The notes beneath the pieces are model-generated. The model saw only the letters and a list, made by a program, of their open reading frames with translations, did not search any database and was not told the origin of the DNA. A DNA stretch of 64,000 nt from Pseudomonas sp. ICMP22404 (lineage in GTDB: Bacteria > Pseudomonadota > Gammaproteobacteria > Pseudomonadales > Pseudomonadaceae). Position 1 is the stretch's first letter. Each line of letters begins with the position of its first letter. Both the position numbers and the translations under genes were made by a program. This document shows, in pieces, positions 34,989-43,433 of the stretch. The stretch spans positions 491,856 to 555,855 of the forward strand of contig NZ_VCNG01000002.1 of assembly GCF_006227205.1 (NCBI RefSeq). The letters run 5' to 3'.

Positions 34989-35636
34989 ATGGGCTATGGC
35001 GAGTTGTGGGAAGCAACCCATGTCGAGTTCCTGACAGCGGCTTGGGCCACGCTTCAGTTGGCGTTTGGTGCGCTGGTGATCGGTTTGGTCGTCGGCTTGC
35101 TGGTGGCGCTGGCGCGGTTGTCCGGCAGTCGCTCATTGCGGCGTGCGGCGTTGTTCTACATCGAAGTGTTTCGCGGCACGCCAGCATTGGTGCAACTGTT
35201 CATCGTCTACTTCAGCCTGACCGAGATCGGCGTGCAGTTCAGTTCATTCCAGGCCGCTATGATCGGCCTGGGGCTCAACGCCGCCGCCTACCTGTCGGAG
35301 ATCTACCGCGCGGGCCTGGAGGCGGTGCCGAAAGGGCAGGTGGAAGCGGCGAAAGCGATTGGCATGCCGCATCTCAAAGTGTTGCGCTGGGTCGTTTTGC
35401 CCCAGGCCATTCGCATCGTGCTGGCACCCATTGGCAACGTTGCGATCTCGCTGCTGAAAGACACCTCGGTGGCGTCGCTGATTGCTGCCCCTGATTTGAT
35501 GTTGCGTGCCCAGGATCTGAGTTCGGTGTATTTCATGCCGCTGGAAATCTACATTCTGGTGGGGGCAATCTACTTCGTACTGTGTTATCCGCTTTCGCTT
35601 GGCGTGCGATTGCTGGAGCGCAGGACGCGGCATTGA
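34989..35636 (+). CDS. ABC transporter permease (HisM/GlnP type), second
   Basis: A 215-residue permease of the same family. The EAA loop is GQVEAAKAIGMPHLKVLRWV followed by LPQAIRIVLAPIGN. The ATG at 34989 follows the stop of the first permease by 1 base and has AAGGAG upstream in that gene. It completes a four-gene SBP-ATPase-permease-permease operon. Confidence 0.92.
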   Translation: MGYGELWEATHVEFLTAAWATLQLAFGALVIGLVVGLLVALARLSGSRSLRRAALFYIEVFRGTPALVQLFIVYFSLTEIGVQFSSFQAAMIGLGLNAAAYLSEIYRAGLEAVPKGQVEAAKAIGMPHLKVLRWVVLPQAIRIVLAPIGNVAISLLKDTSVASLIAAPDLMLRAQDLSSVYFMPLEIYILVGAIYFVLCYPLSLGVRLLERRTRH

Positions 35637-36182
35637 AATGTTCGTGATTGATCGGGTCGGTACAGAGTTTCTACCCTGCCACAAATCGTTCCCACCCCAA
35701 TCCCCTGTGGGAGCGAGCCCTGCTCGCGATAGCGGTGGGTCAGCTTGAATTGATGTCGGATTTACGGCCGTCATCGCGAGCAGGCTCGCTCCCACATTGG
35801 TTTTTCGAATCACCCAAACCATCCTGCCCACCCCAGATCCCCTGTGGGAGCGAGCCCTGCTCGCGATAGCGGCGTGTCAGTTCGCATTGATGTCGGACGT
35901 GCCACCGCCTTCGCGAGCAAGCCCGCTCCCACAGTTCCGTGGCTGAGCTCCAATGTATCTCTATGTATCCAGCCCCTTTGTCGATACGGACTGTTTCTTT
36001 ACAGGCTGTTGCTGACACATCCGCGATACCTGTCCGTCCTTAAATGACCCACGTCGAGACAGCACACGAAACCGCGCACGTCATACCTAGGTATCGACCG
36101 ACACCATGGTGCAATCCTCCATGGGGCATCGCGATGGTTTGATCGAGCTGCTTGAGCCGATTAGTCAAAAAGGAGAACCACT
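35637..36182. repeat. Two REPINs in the 546-base gap before the hydrolase operon
   Basis: REPIN 1 spans about 35705-35797 and REPIN 2 about 35842-35934, each two inward-facing REPs. The remaining stretch (35935-36182) holds the promoter region of the hydrolase operon with the palindrome at 36083. No gene is visible. Confidence 0.85.
36083..36094. promoter_or_regulatory. Perfect 12-base palindrome upstream of the hydrolase operon
   Basis: ATACCTAGGTAT equals its reverse complement, 89 bases before the ATG at 36183. A second palindrome, CACCATGGTG, lies at 36102-36111. TACCTAGGTA-type sites are known for LuxR-family response regulators, so the element may be an operator; this is inference. Confidence 0.45.
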
Positions 36183-37520
36183 ATGCAAGCAGCTTCTTCC
36201 GCTTTTACCTGGCAACGCTGTCTGGCGTCATCCGCCCTCGTCAGCGTGTTCGGTCTTGCCCTGTCTGCCGGCAGTGGCGTCACACTGGCTGCTGACAACC
36301 CCACCGCCAGTGCCGCACCGGCCGGGTCGGAGGCTATTCGCCCGTACCGTATTCACGTCGATGAAGCGCAGTTGACCGAACTGCGCAAACGCATCGCGGC
36401 CACCCGCTGGCCCGACAAGGAAACCGTCAACGACGTGTCCCAGGGCGTGCAACTGGCCCAGGTCCAGGCGCTGGTGAAATACTGGGGCGATGGTTATGAC
36501 TGGCGCAAGGCCGAGGCCAAGCTCAATGCCCTGCCGGAGTTCATCACCACCATCGATGGCGTCGACATTCAGTTCATCCACGTGCGTTCGCGCCACCCCA
36601 ACGCCATGCCGCTGATCCTTACCCATGGTTGGCCGGGATCACAGTTCGAGTTCCTCAAAACCATCGGCCCGCTCACCGATCCAACCGCTTACGGTGGCCG
36701 TGCGGAAGATGCCTTCGATGTGATCATCCCGTCCATTCCCGGCCATGGTTTTTCCGGCAAGCCGACCGAATTGGGCTGGGGCCCCGACCGGGTGGCGAAG
36801 GCCTGGGACGTGCTGATGAAGCGCCTGGGCTACAGCCATTACGTGTCCCAGGGCGGCGATCATGGTTCGGTGATTTCCGATGCGCTGGGCCGCCTGGCGC
36901 CGCCCGGGTTGCTGGGTATCCACCTGAACATGCCGGCCACCGTGCCGCCGGAGCTGGTAAAGCCGATCAACAGCGGCGATCCGGCCCCCTCGGGCCTGAC
37001 CGATCCGGAACGCCGGGCCTACACCTCCCTGAGCACGTTCTTCGGTCGTAACGCGGCCTACGGCGCGATGATGGTGACCCGGCCGCAGACCATCGGCTAC
37101 CTGCTGGCCGACTCGCCCACCGGTACGGCGGCGTGGATGTACGAGAAATTCGCGGCCTGGACCGACAGTGACGGCAAGCCTGAACGCGTGCTCAGCCGCG
37201 ATGAAATGCTCGATGACATCAGCCTCTATTGGCTGACCGACACCGGCGCGTCGTCCTCCCGTTTCTATTGGGAGAACAACAACAATAACTTCAGCGCGGC
37301 CGCGCAGAAGACCTCGGATATCAAGGTGCCGGTGGCGATCACCGTGTTCCCGCACGAAATCTATCAAGCGCCGAAAACCTGGGCACAGCGCGCCTATCCG
37401 TCGCTGTCCTACTTCAACCAAGTCAGCAAGGGCGGTCACTTCGCGGCCTGGGAACAGCCGCAACTGTTCAGCGAAGAACTGCGCGAAGCATTCCGGCCAC
37501 TGCGTGCGGCGGCGAAATAA
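36183..37520 (+). CDS. Exported epoxide hydrolase-type alpha/beta hydrolase
   Basis: A 445-residue protein with an N-terminal signal peptide (about 1-37, ending TLAAD). It then has the epoxide hydrolase N-terminal (EHN) segment (IRPYRIHVDEAQLTELRKRI, WP-D-ETVNDVSQG) and an alpha/beta-hydrolase core. The oxyanion-hole motif THGWPGSQFEF contains His148, the nucleophile is Asp226 (QGGDHGS) and the C-terminal His419 (GGHFAAWEQP). It matches the JHEH-like epoxide hydrolase family. In Gram-negatives most members are cytoplasmic, so a signal peptide is unusual. AAAAGGAGAACC precedes the ATG. It starts the four-gene operon. Confidence 0.9.
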   Translation: MQAASSAFTWQRCLASSALVSVFGLALSAGSGVTLAADNPTASAAPAGSEAIRPYRIHVDEAQLTELRKRIAATRWPDKETVNDVSQGVQLAQVQALVKYWGDGYDWRKAEAKLNALPEFITTIDGVDIQFIHVRSRHPNAMPLILTHGWPGSQFEFLKTIGPLTDPTAYGGRAEDAFDVIIPSIPGHGFSGKPTELGWGPDRVAKAWDVLMKRLGYSHYVSQGGDHGSVISDALGRLAPPGLLGIHLNMPATVPPELVKPINSGDPAPSGLTDPERRAYTSLSTFFGRNAAYGAMMVTRPQTIGYLLADSPTGTAAWMYEKFAAWTDSDGKPERVLSRDEMLDDISLYWLTDTGASSSRFYWENNNNNFSAAAQKTSDIKVPVAITVFPHEIYQAPKTWAQRAYPSLSYFNQVSKGGHFAAWEQPQLFSEELREAFRPLRAAAK

Positions 37521-37603
37521 TCCGGCACCGCAGTACGTCCGGCAGACACTTTCGATTTCACAACTCGCAACCGCCGAGCGGCGGTTCGCAAGGGAGACTC
37601 ACC

Positions 37604-38677
37604 ATGACTACGACCCTGTTGAAAGACACCTCAAAACCGCGGCACCGGCGTCTGCTGGCGCCTGCTGTCCTGGCGGTTGCCATGATGCAGTTGGGCGCCC
37701 TGGCTGTGACCTCGTCACAGGCCAGCGCTGCCGAGGTGCCGGCCGGTACCATCGGCGCCATCACTCCGGGCACGAATACCTCGTTCGGTCCGTTGAAGCA
37801 CGTCAAGGCAGGTTTGCTGGACGTTTCCTACGCTGAAGTCGGCCCCGCCGATGGGCCGGTGGTCATCCTGCTGCACGGTTGGCCCTACGACATCCATAGC
37901 TACACCGATGTGGCACCGGCGTTGGCCCAGAAGGGCTATCGCGTGCTGATTCCCTATGCACGGGGTTATGGCGATACCCGTTTCCTGTCGGCCAAGACCG
38001 TGCGTAACGGCCAGCCTGCGGCGCTGGCCAGCGACTTGATCGACTTCATGGACGCGCTGCACATCAAGCAGGCCGTTCTCGGCGGCTATGACTGGGGCGC
38101 TCGCACTGCCGACATCGTCGCGGCGTTGTGGCCGGAGCGAGTGAAGGCATTGGTGGCGGTGAGTGGCTACCTGATCGGCAGCCAGGAAGCCGGCAAGACA
38201 CCGTTGCCGCCGGCAGCCGAGTTGCAGTGGTGGTACCAGTTCTACTTTGCGACCGAGCGTGGTCGCCTGGGCTATGAAAAGAACACCCATGACTTCGCCA
38301 AGCTGATCTGGAAACTCGCCTCGCCGAAGTGGGACTTCGACGACGCGACCTATGACCGCAGCGCCGCCGCCTTGCAGAACCCCGATCACGTCCCGGTATC
38401 GATCTTCAACTACCGCTGGCGCCTGGGCCTGATCAAGGGCGAGGCCAAGTACTACGCGCTGGAGAAGAAACTGGCGGCGTTCCCGTCCATTGGCGTGCCG
38501 ACGATCACCCTTGAAGGCGATGCCAACGGTGCGCCGCACCCACCGGCCGAGGCCTATGCCAAGCGCTTTACCGGCAAGTACGAGTACCGGCTGATCAGCG
38601 GGGGTGTCGGTCACAACCTGCCACAGGAGGCCCCGCAAGCCTTCGCCCAAGCCGTGATCGATGCCGATCATCTCTGA
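37604..38677 (+). CDS. Exported alpha/beta hydrolase with Asp nucleophile
   Basis: A 357-residue hydrolase. An N-terminal signal peptide spans about 1-43 (ending ASAAEV). The core has HGWP (91-94), the nucleophile elbow GGYDWGAR with Asp163, and a late His near 343 (GGVGHNLPQE). An Asp nucleophile points to epoxide hydrolase or haloalkane dehalogenase chemistry rather than ester hydrolysis. The ATG has CAAGGGAGACTCACC upstream. It is 83 bases after the epoxide hydrolase gene on the same strand. Confidence 0.88.
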   Translation: MTTTLLKDTSKPRHRRLLAPAVLAVAMMQLGALAVTSSQASAAEVPAGTIGAITPGTNTSFGPLKHVKAGLLDVSYAEVGPADGPVVILLHGWPYDIHSYTDVAPALAQKGYRVLIPYARGYGDTRFLSAKTVRNGQPAALASDLIDFMDALHIKQAVLGGYDWGARTADIVAALWPERVKALVAVSGYLIGSQEAGKTPLPPAAELQWWYQFYFATERGRLGYEKNTHDFAKLIWKLASPKWDFDDATYDRSAAALQNPDHVPVSIFNYRWRLGLIKGEAKYYALEKKLAAFPSIGVPTITLEGDANGAPHPPAEAYAKRFTGKYEYRLISGGVGHNLPQEAPQAFAQAVIDADHL

Positions 38678-38699
38678 CTCGGCACGAGGGAGCGCAACG

Positions 38700-39206
38700 A
38701 TGAAATTCAAGCATCTGGCGGCGTCCGCCGCGGTTGCATCGGTGGCGTTGATCGCCGCCGGCGTTGCCCTGGGCGATGCCGGCAGCGGCGAGGCTTCACC
38801 GATCTATGGGGTGAAGCTTCCCGATGGCTACCGCACATGGCCGCTGATCGCGCCGGCGCAAGAAGCCGAGCCGCTGAACGAGCTTCGAGCGGTGCTGGGC
38901 AATGATCGGGCAATCAAGGCTTACCAGGATTCGACGCTGCCGTTTCCCGATGGCACGGTCCTGGTGAAGCTGGCCTGGAAGCATGTGCAGTCACCGGAGT
39001 TCGAGCCGGCCTCAATTCCTGGGGCGGCCACCACCGTCCAGGTGATGGTCAAGGACTCGAAGAAATATGCGTCAACCGGCGGCTGGGGGTTCGGTCGCTT
39101 TATCAACGGCAAGCCCGCCGACGAGGCCCAGCACCAGACCTGCTTCGCCTGCCACCAGGCGCGGGTGCAGAACCACGATTTTGTCTTTACGCGTCTCGCT
39201 CCATAA
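38700..39206 (+). CDS. Cytochrome P460-family protein
   Basis: A 168-residue exported protein. The signal peptide is about 1-25. The sequence contains PDGYRTWPLI, a domain typical of cytochrome P460/DUF4399-like proteins, VKLAWKH and a single c-haem motif CFACH (148-152) near the end. P460 proteins bind a crosslinked haem and oxidise small molecules such as hydroxylamine; related proteins may have other roles. The gene begins 22 bases after the hydrolase stop. Its location between alpha/beta hydrolases suggests periplasmic detoxification of an oxidisable or epoxidised compound. Confidence 0.8.
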   Translation: MKFKHLAASAAVASVALIAAGVALGDAGSGEASPIYGVKLPDGYRTWPLIAPAQEAEPLNELRAVLGNDRAIKAYQDSTLPFPDGTVLVKLAWKHVQSPEFEPASIPGAATTVQVMVKDSKKYASTGGWGFGRFINGKPADEAQHQTCFACHQARVQNHDFVFTRLAP

Positions 39207-39229
39207 ACCAGGTATCCAAGGAGTTCTCC

Positions 39230-40006
39230 ATGAAAAAAGTCATTGCTGCACTGGCCTGCACGGCGGGCCTTCTCATCGGTGCCAGCGCCTCGGCGCAGAC
39301 TGTAAAACCCACCGTCGTTCTCGTGCACGGCGCGTTTGCCGACGCGTCGAGCTGGAATGGCGTGGTAAAGATCCTCGAGAAGGACGGCTACACGGTGGTG
39401 TCCGCTGCCAACCCTTTGCGCAGTGTGAAGGGTGATGGCGCTGCGGTTTCGGCGCTGTTGGGCAGTATTCAGACGCCGGTGGTGCTGGTCGGCCACTCCT
39501 ATGGCGGCAACGTCATCAGTGAAGCGGCCAACGACCACGCCAACGTAAAGGCACTGGTCTACGTCAGCGCCTTCGCGCCCGAGGCGGGCGAAACCGTCGC
39601 CGGGCTGGCCGGGAAGTTCCCCGGCAGCACCCTCGGCCCGACCCTGGCGGCGCCTGTCCCATTGGCCGATGGCGGCAAGGACCTGTACATCCAGCAGGGC
39701 AAGTTCCATGACCAGTTCGCCGCCGACGTTCCTGCCGCACAGGCCGCGTTGATGGCGGCAAACCAGCGTCCGGTGACCGAGGCGGCATTGAATGAGCAGG
39801 CGGGCACACCGGCCTGGAAACACATTCCGTCCTGGTACATCTATGGCGACAAGGACAAGAACATTCCACCGCAAGCCATGGCATTCATGGCCAAGCGCGC
39901 CGATGCGAGGGATGTGAAGGTGGTCAAGGGGGCTTCCCATGTGGTGATGGTGTCCCACCCGGAACCGGTGGCCCGGTTGATCGAGGAAGCGGCTGCGGCG
40001 AAGTGA
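39230..40006 (+). CDS. Exported alpha/beta hydrolase with Ser nucleophile
   Basis: A 258-residue hydrolase with a signal peptide (about 1-23, ending ASAQT). The motif LVHGAFADASSWNGV (oxyanion region), nucleophile GHSYGG with Ser90 and the late His237 (GASHVVMV) form a complete catalytic triad with Asp207 or Asp209. It resembles the EstA/salicylate esterase-like family of short-chain esterases. It is 23 bases after the P460 gene and ends the operon. Confidence 0.88.
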   Translation: MKKVIAALACTAGLLIGASASAQTVKPTVVLVHGAFADASSWNGVVKILEKDGYTVVSAANPLRSVKGDGAAVSALLGSIQTPVVLVGHSYGGNVISEAANDHANVKALVYVSAFAPEAGETVAGLAGKFPGSTLGPTLAAPVPLADGGKDLYIQQGKFHDQFAADVPAAQAALMAANQRPVTEAALNEQAGTPAWKHIPSWYIYGDKDKNIPPQAMAFMAKRADARDVKVVKGASHVVMVSHPEPVARLIEEAAAAK

Positions 40007-40535
40007 TTCCTGCGTCTTGAGGAGCGCCGCTCACGCATCGAATCCCGATGCGTGGGGGGCTTTCGATCAAGCCATCCATTGCCCATAGGGCCGATGGCGT
40101 ATGCAAATGCCGCGTACACCCTAATCCAATGTGGGAGCGAGCCTGCTCGCGATGGCGGTGGATCAGCTTGCGGTGATGTTGACTGTGCCGCCGTCATCGC
40201 GAGCAGGCTCGCTCCCACAGGGATTGGGGGCATTTCCCGATGTTGTGAGCAGACCGAGATCAGGGTGGGAGCGAGCCTGCTCGCGATGGCGGTGGGTCAG
40301 CTTGCATTGATGTTGACTGTACTGCCGTCTTCGCGGGCAAGCCCGGCTCCCACCGGGTTGGGCGGCGTATGCAGATGCTGCGTACCCCGAATCCAATGTG
40401 GGAGCGAGCCTGCTCGCGATAGCGGTGGGTCAGCTTGCGGGATGTCGGCTGTGCCGCCGTCATCGCGAGCAGGCTCGCTCCCACAACTCTTCCGCGTCAC
40501 CTCGTAGATCCTGCTACCACAATGTTCCCGAGTCG
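40007..40535. repeat. Three REPINs in tandem, period about 133 bases
   Basis: Three paired REPs lie at about 40130-40220, 40264-40353 and 40397-40485, spaced 133-134 bases. The linkers carry related sequence (GGCGTATGCAAATGCCGCGT and a similar copy). The same linker type recurs at 56701. No gene is visible; this gap separates the plus-strand hydrolase operon from the minus-strand Ebo array. Confidence 0.88.
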
Positions 40536-41585
40536 TTAAAGCTGCACCCGCCGAAGCCTGCCGCCCAGCGGGACGACATGGCCGTCGGGTGTGGGCAGTC
40601 GACGTCCGGTCAGGCCCATGCCTTCGCTCACTAGTACAGCATTCCCCACCACACAGAGATTAGACGGGGTATCCAGGCCTTGGGCGAGCACGGTGACCTG
40701 GGCGGTCTGCAGGTTGCAGCTCAACAGTCGACCGGTGAACCGGGTGAAGCCGCCATGCAGCGGTTCGCCGTTCCAGTCCGGCAGCAGGGGTTGTTGCAGG
40801 CGGTCGCAGAGCTCCAGCACCAGCACGTTTCCAGCCGGGCACAGGGCCAGGCCGGTGGGCAGTTGCAGACCATCGATCAGCCGTTCGATCAGCCCGCTGC
40901 CGGGATGGACCCGGATCACCTGACCCGCCTTGTCGACGAAGTCGATGCCCTTGCGCGCGGGGTCGCTTTGCCGTTCGCCGGAGAACAGGCTGATCAGCAC
41001 AGCGTCTGTCGCCGGTTCGTACACCAACGTCACGGGCACGGCTTCCTGGCCCTGGTCCAGCTCGGGCAACTGGACCAGTACCCGCTCGTCCTGGCCGTCG
41101 ACGAACTCCACCAACTGATTGGTATCAGGCTTGACCGCCAGCCAACTGCGGCGAGAGGGGTGGTAACACAGGGCATTGAGATTGCCACGGCTGCGAAACA
41201 CCGGTTCGGGCGGTGTGAATTGCAGGTCCAGCAGCTTGGAGCCTTCGACGTAATCGGTCTGACTCACCAGATAACGGCCATCTCCGCAGGCCACGTCCGA
41301 CAGCCCCATGATTTCATCACGCAGCATGCGTACCTGCATGTTCATGGCGCGAAACCCATCCGCCAGCGTTTCTCGGGGCAGGTAGGCGCCAGGTCGATGA
41401 GGATCGGGTCGCAGGCGACTGATGCGACCGCTGAAGGTCTGTTCCGGCAGGCCGGAGCCGGCCTCCACCAGCAACAGGCTGCCATCGGCCCGTACACAGA
41501 CGCCGCGAGGGTTCAGCAGGCCCTCGGCAATGATCATGCTCGGGCGCAGGTTCTGGCTGGGTTGCGCAGGCATATGGATAGACAT
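40536..41585 (-). CDS. Beta-propeller protein (SMP-30/NHL-like), cytoplasmic
   Basis: A 349-residue protein with no signal peptide. Repeated strand motifs such as GLLNPRGVCVRADGSLLLVE, LCYHPSRRSWLAVKP, LQLPTGLALCPAGNVLVLEL and LDTPSNLCVVGNAVLVSEG suggest a six-bladed propeller like SMP-30, strictosidine synthase or the NHL proteins ScyD/ScyE of scytonemin clusters. I use the ATG at 41585, with GGAG 9 bases upstream. It follows the paralogue-1 gene by 33 bases and ends the twelve-gene array. It may bind or shape a small molecule; the exact role is unknown. Confidence 0.75.
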   Translation of the reverse strand: MSIHMPAQPSQNLRPSMIIAEGLLNPRGVCVRADGSLLLVEAGSGLPEQTFSGRISRLRPDPHRPGAYLPRETLADGFRAMNMQVRMLRDEIMGLSDVACGDGRYLVSQTDYVEGSKLLDLQFTPPEPVFRSRGNLNALCYHPSRRSWLAVKPDTNQLVEFVDGQDERVLVQLPELDQGQEAVPVTLVYEPATDAVLISLFSGERQSDPARKGIDFVDKAGQVIRVHPGSGLIERLIDGLQLPTGLALCPAGNVLVLELCDRLQQPLLPDWNGEPLHGGFTRFTGRLLSCNLQTAQVTVLAQGLDTPSNLCVVGNAVLVSEGMGLTGRRLPTPDGHVVPLGGRLRRVQL

Positions 41586-41618
41586 GAAGCGGCTCTCCGT
41601 CATGAAGGGTGGAAGCGA

Positions 41619-43430
41619 TCACTGCGGCGGTTGCCACGGCTCACCGGTGAGATAGGCCCGCAGCAGCGCTCGCTGGCAGGGCGACATCGAGCGCACCACG
41701 GGCATGAACAGGGTGGTGCCTTTGTAGGCGTCCGATGTCCGCGCCAGGATGGGATTCTTGGCGCCCATGATCGCGTCGGGCTGGTTCAGCGGGATGTAGC
41801 GCGACATGGCGGGGAAGGCCAGGTAGTGAAAACGCAGGACGTTGGGGTACATCAGCGGCCAGGTGATGGTGGTGCCCTTGGGGATGCCGAAATCGGTCTG
41901 GGCGTATTTGCGGAAGTTGGTGAAGTAGGCGCTGCTGTCCAGGCCGTTGGCAGTACAGGTCAGGGCCACGAAACCTGCCTGGGTGGCACTGTCTGATTTG
42001 ACGGTGACGGGGAAACTGACGGAAAGCTGGCCGGGGTTTACGGTCAGCGAGTCGGGGAAGTCGAGGAAGTCCCAATACTGCGGTTCCGTATACGCGGCAG
42101 GTGGAGCCGCTTTCAGGTCGATTTCGGTGGTACTGGTCACCGGGCCGCCCAGGTATCGGACCTGCAGGGTGATCGACAGGCCTTTGGGGTAGTCCTCGAG
42201 ATAGACATTGCGTTGGTCGGCGTAGAGCCGATAGATCGATTCAGTCGCTTGCAGCGTGGTGCCGGCAACCTTGCCGGGGGCGTTAATCGCCAGGGCGTTG
42301 GTCTGTACCGCCTGCTGTTGGCTGGCGGTCATGGGCAAGTCGACGATACCGCCATACACGTAATAGTTCAGCAGCGGGCTGCTGGTCGGGTCCAGGGTCG
42401 CCAGGGCGGTGGTGCCGGCCGAGATGGTGACGGGGCCGTAGTTGGCGTTGGGGCCGATGGGGCTGGTGATGTCGTCCCTGACGGCGCGGAAGGTTTCCTT
42501 CGGAATGACATTCACCATGTCGATGCTCAGGTAACCGTTGCTGGTACCCAGATCTGCATAGCCGGCATTCCCCGTGGCCTGATTGACCAGTTGTCGGCCT
42601 GGCTGGCAGCTCAGCGGCTCGTCGGCGAAAGCCGGGGCCAATGTACCGATGACCCGGCCAATGCTCGGGTTGGGCGTGTACTTGCCGGCCGCGTAGTCGG
42701 CGTCCAGTTGCTCGGTAGTCATCGTCGGACACATCTCGAACATGACGAAACGCAGGACGATCCCCGTTGCGCCTGGCGCCTGGATGATCGAACGCAGACC
42801 GGCGCTGTTCTGGTTCCAGCTGACGATACTGCTCAGGGGAAAGGTCAACTGGAACGTGCCGCTGGCATGGAAGGAGCCCGGCGCGTCCATCTTCGCCGGC
42901 AGCAGAACTCGCCCGGCCACGTCGAAACTGCTGCACACGGTGTTGCTGTGAATCAACAGCTGAATGTCGCTGTTGCCGCCGATCTGCAGTCCGCCGACGA
43001 AGATCTGGGTGGTGGTCGAGGAGGTGGGGTCCAGGTCCACCATCATCGGACCGGAAACCGGGCCCTGTTGAGTCACCGGATCCACCGAGCCAAGCAGGTA
43101 GACCGGCTGGCCCACCAGGTCGCCGGTAGTGCTGATGCCGCCCGGTATCCCTTGGGAGCTGATCAAGGCGTTCTGCATGTCGACGACGTGCTGCCCGTAG
43201 TGATTCCAGCCGCCGGCGGTGTAGTAGTCACCGTTGGGGGCGTTGATCATGTCGTTCAACTGGTCGTCGGTGTAGGACTGCGCGCCCGGTGCCAGGGTCG
43301 AGGTGGTCAGGTCGAAGAGCGGCCAGTTGTCGTTGCCGTCGTAAGGGATGGTGGGGGAGTTGTTCGGCAGGCTGACGTCGGTGCGGATGCCGCCCCAGAA
43401 ATTCAGTCGAGGTCCGTTCAGGATGCTCAT
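41619..43430 (-). CDS. 'MS(I/V)LN' family protein of unknown function (paralogue 1)
   Basis: A 603-residue protein with no signal peptide or membrane segment and no family I recognise. It starts MSILNGPRLNFWGGIRTDV and ends with a conserved block near RFHYLAFPAMSRYIPLN, IMGAKNPILARTS and MSPCQRALLRAYLTGEPW. The N-terminal and C-terminal blocks match the 793-residue protein at 45827-48208, so the two are paralogues; the middle differs. The exported haem protein at 43434-44726 precedes it by 3 bases and has its own pair at the other end of the cluster. AGGAATAAATC is the ribosome site. A scaffold, binding or catalytic role in an undescribed pathway is possible. Confidence 0.75.
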   Translation of the reverse strand: MSILNGPRLNFWGGIRTDVSLPNNSPTIPYDGNDNWPLFDLTTSTLAPGAQSYTDDQLNDMINAPNGDYYTAGGWNHYGQHVVDMQNALISSQGIPGGISTTGDLVGQPVYLLGSVDPVTQQGPVSGPMMVDLDPTSSTTTQIFVGGLQIGGNSDIQLLIHSNTVCSSFDVAGRVLLPAKMDAPGSFHASGTFQLTFPLSSIVSWNQNSAGLRSIIQAPGATGIVLRFVMFEMCPTMTTEQLDADYAAGKYTPNPSIGRVIGTLAPAFADEPLSCQPGRQLVNQATGNAGYADLGTSNGYLSIDMVNVIPKETFRAVRDDITSPIGPNANYGPVTISAGTTALATLDPTSSPLLNYYVYGGIVDLPMTASQQQAVQTNALAINAPGKVAGTTLQATESIYRLYADQRNVYLEDYPKGLSITLQVRYLGGPVTSTTEIDLKAAPPAAYTEPQYWDFLDFPDSLTVNPGQLSVSFPVTVKSDSATQAGFVALTCTANGLDSSAYFTNFRKYAQTDFGIPKGTTITWPLMYPNVLRFHYLAFPAMSRYIPLNQPDAIMGAKNPILARTSDAYKGTTLFMPVVRSMSPCQRALLRAYLTGEPWQPPQ

Positions 43431-43433
43431 GAT

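Noticed and set aside
40130..40485. CRISPR-like regular repeats
   Set aside because: The units are palindromic REP pairs, linkers are related to each other, the period is too long (133) and there is no cas gene.
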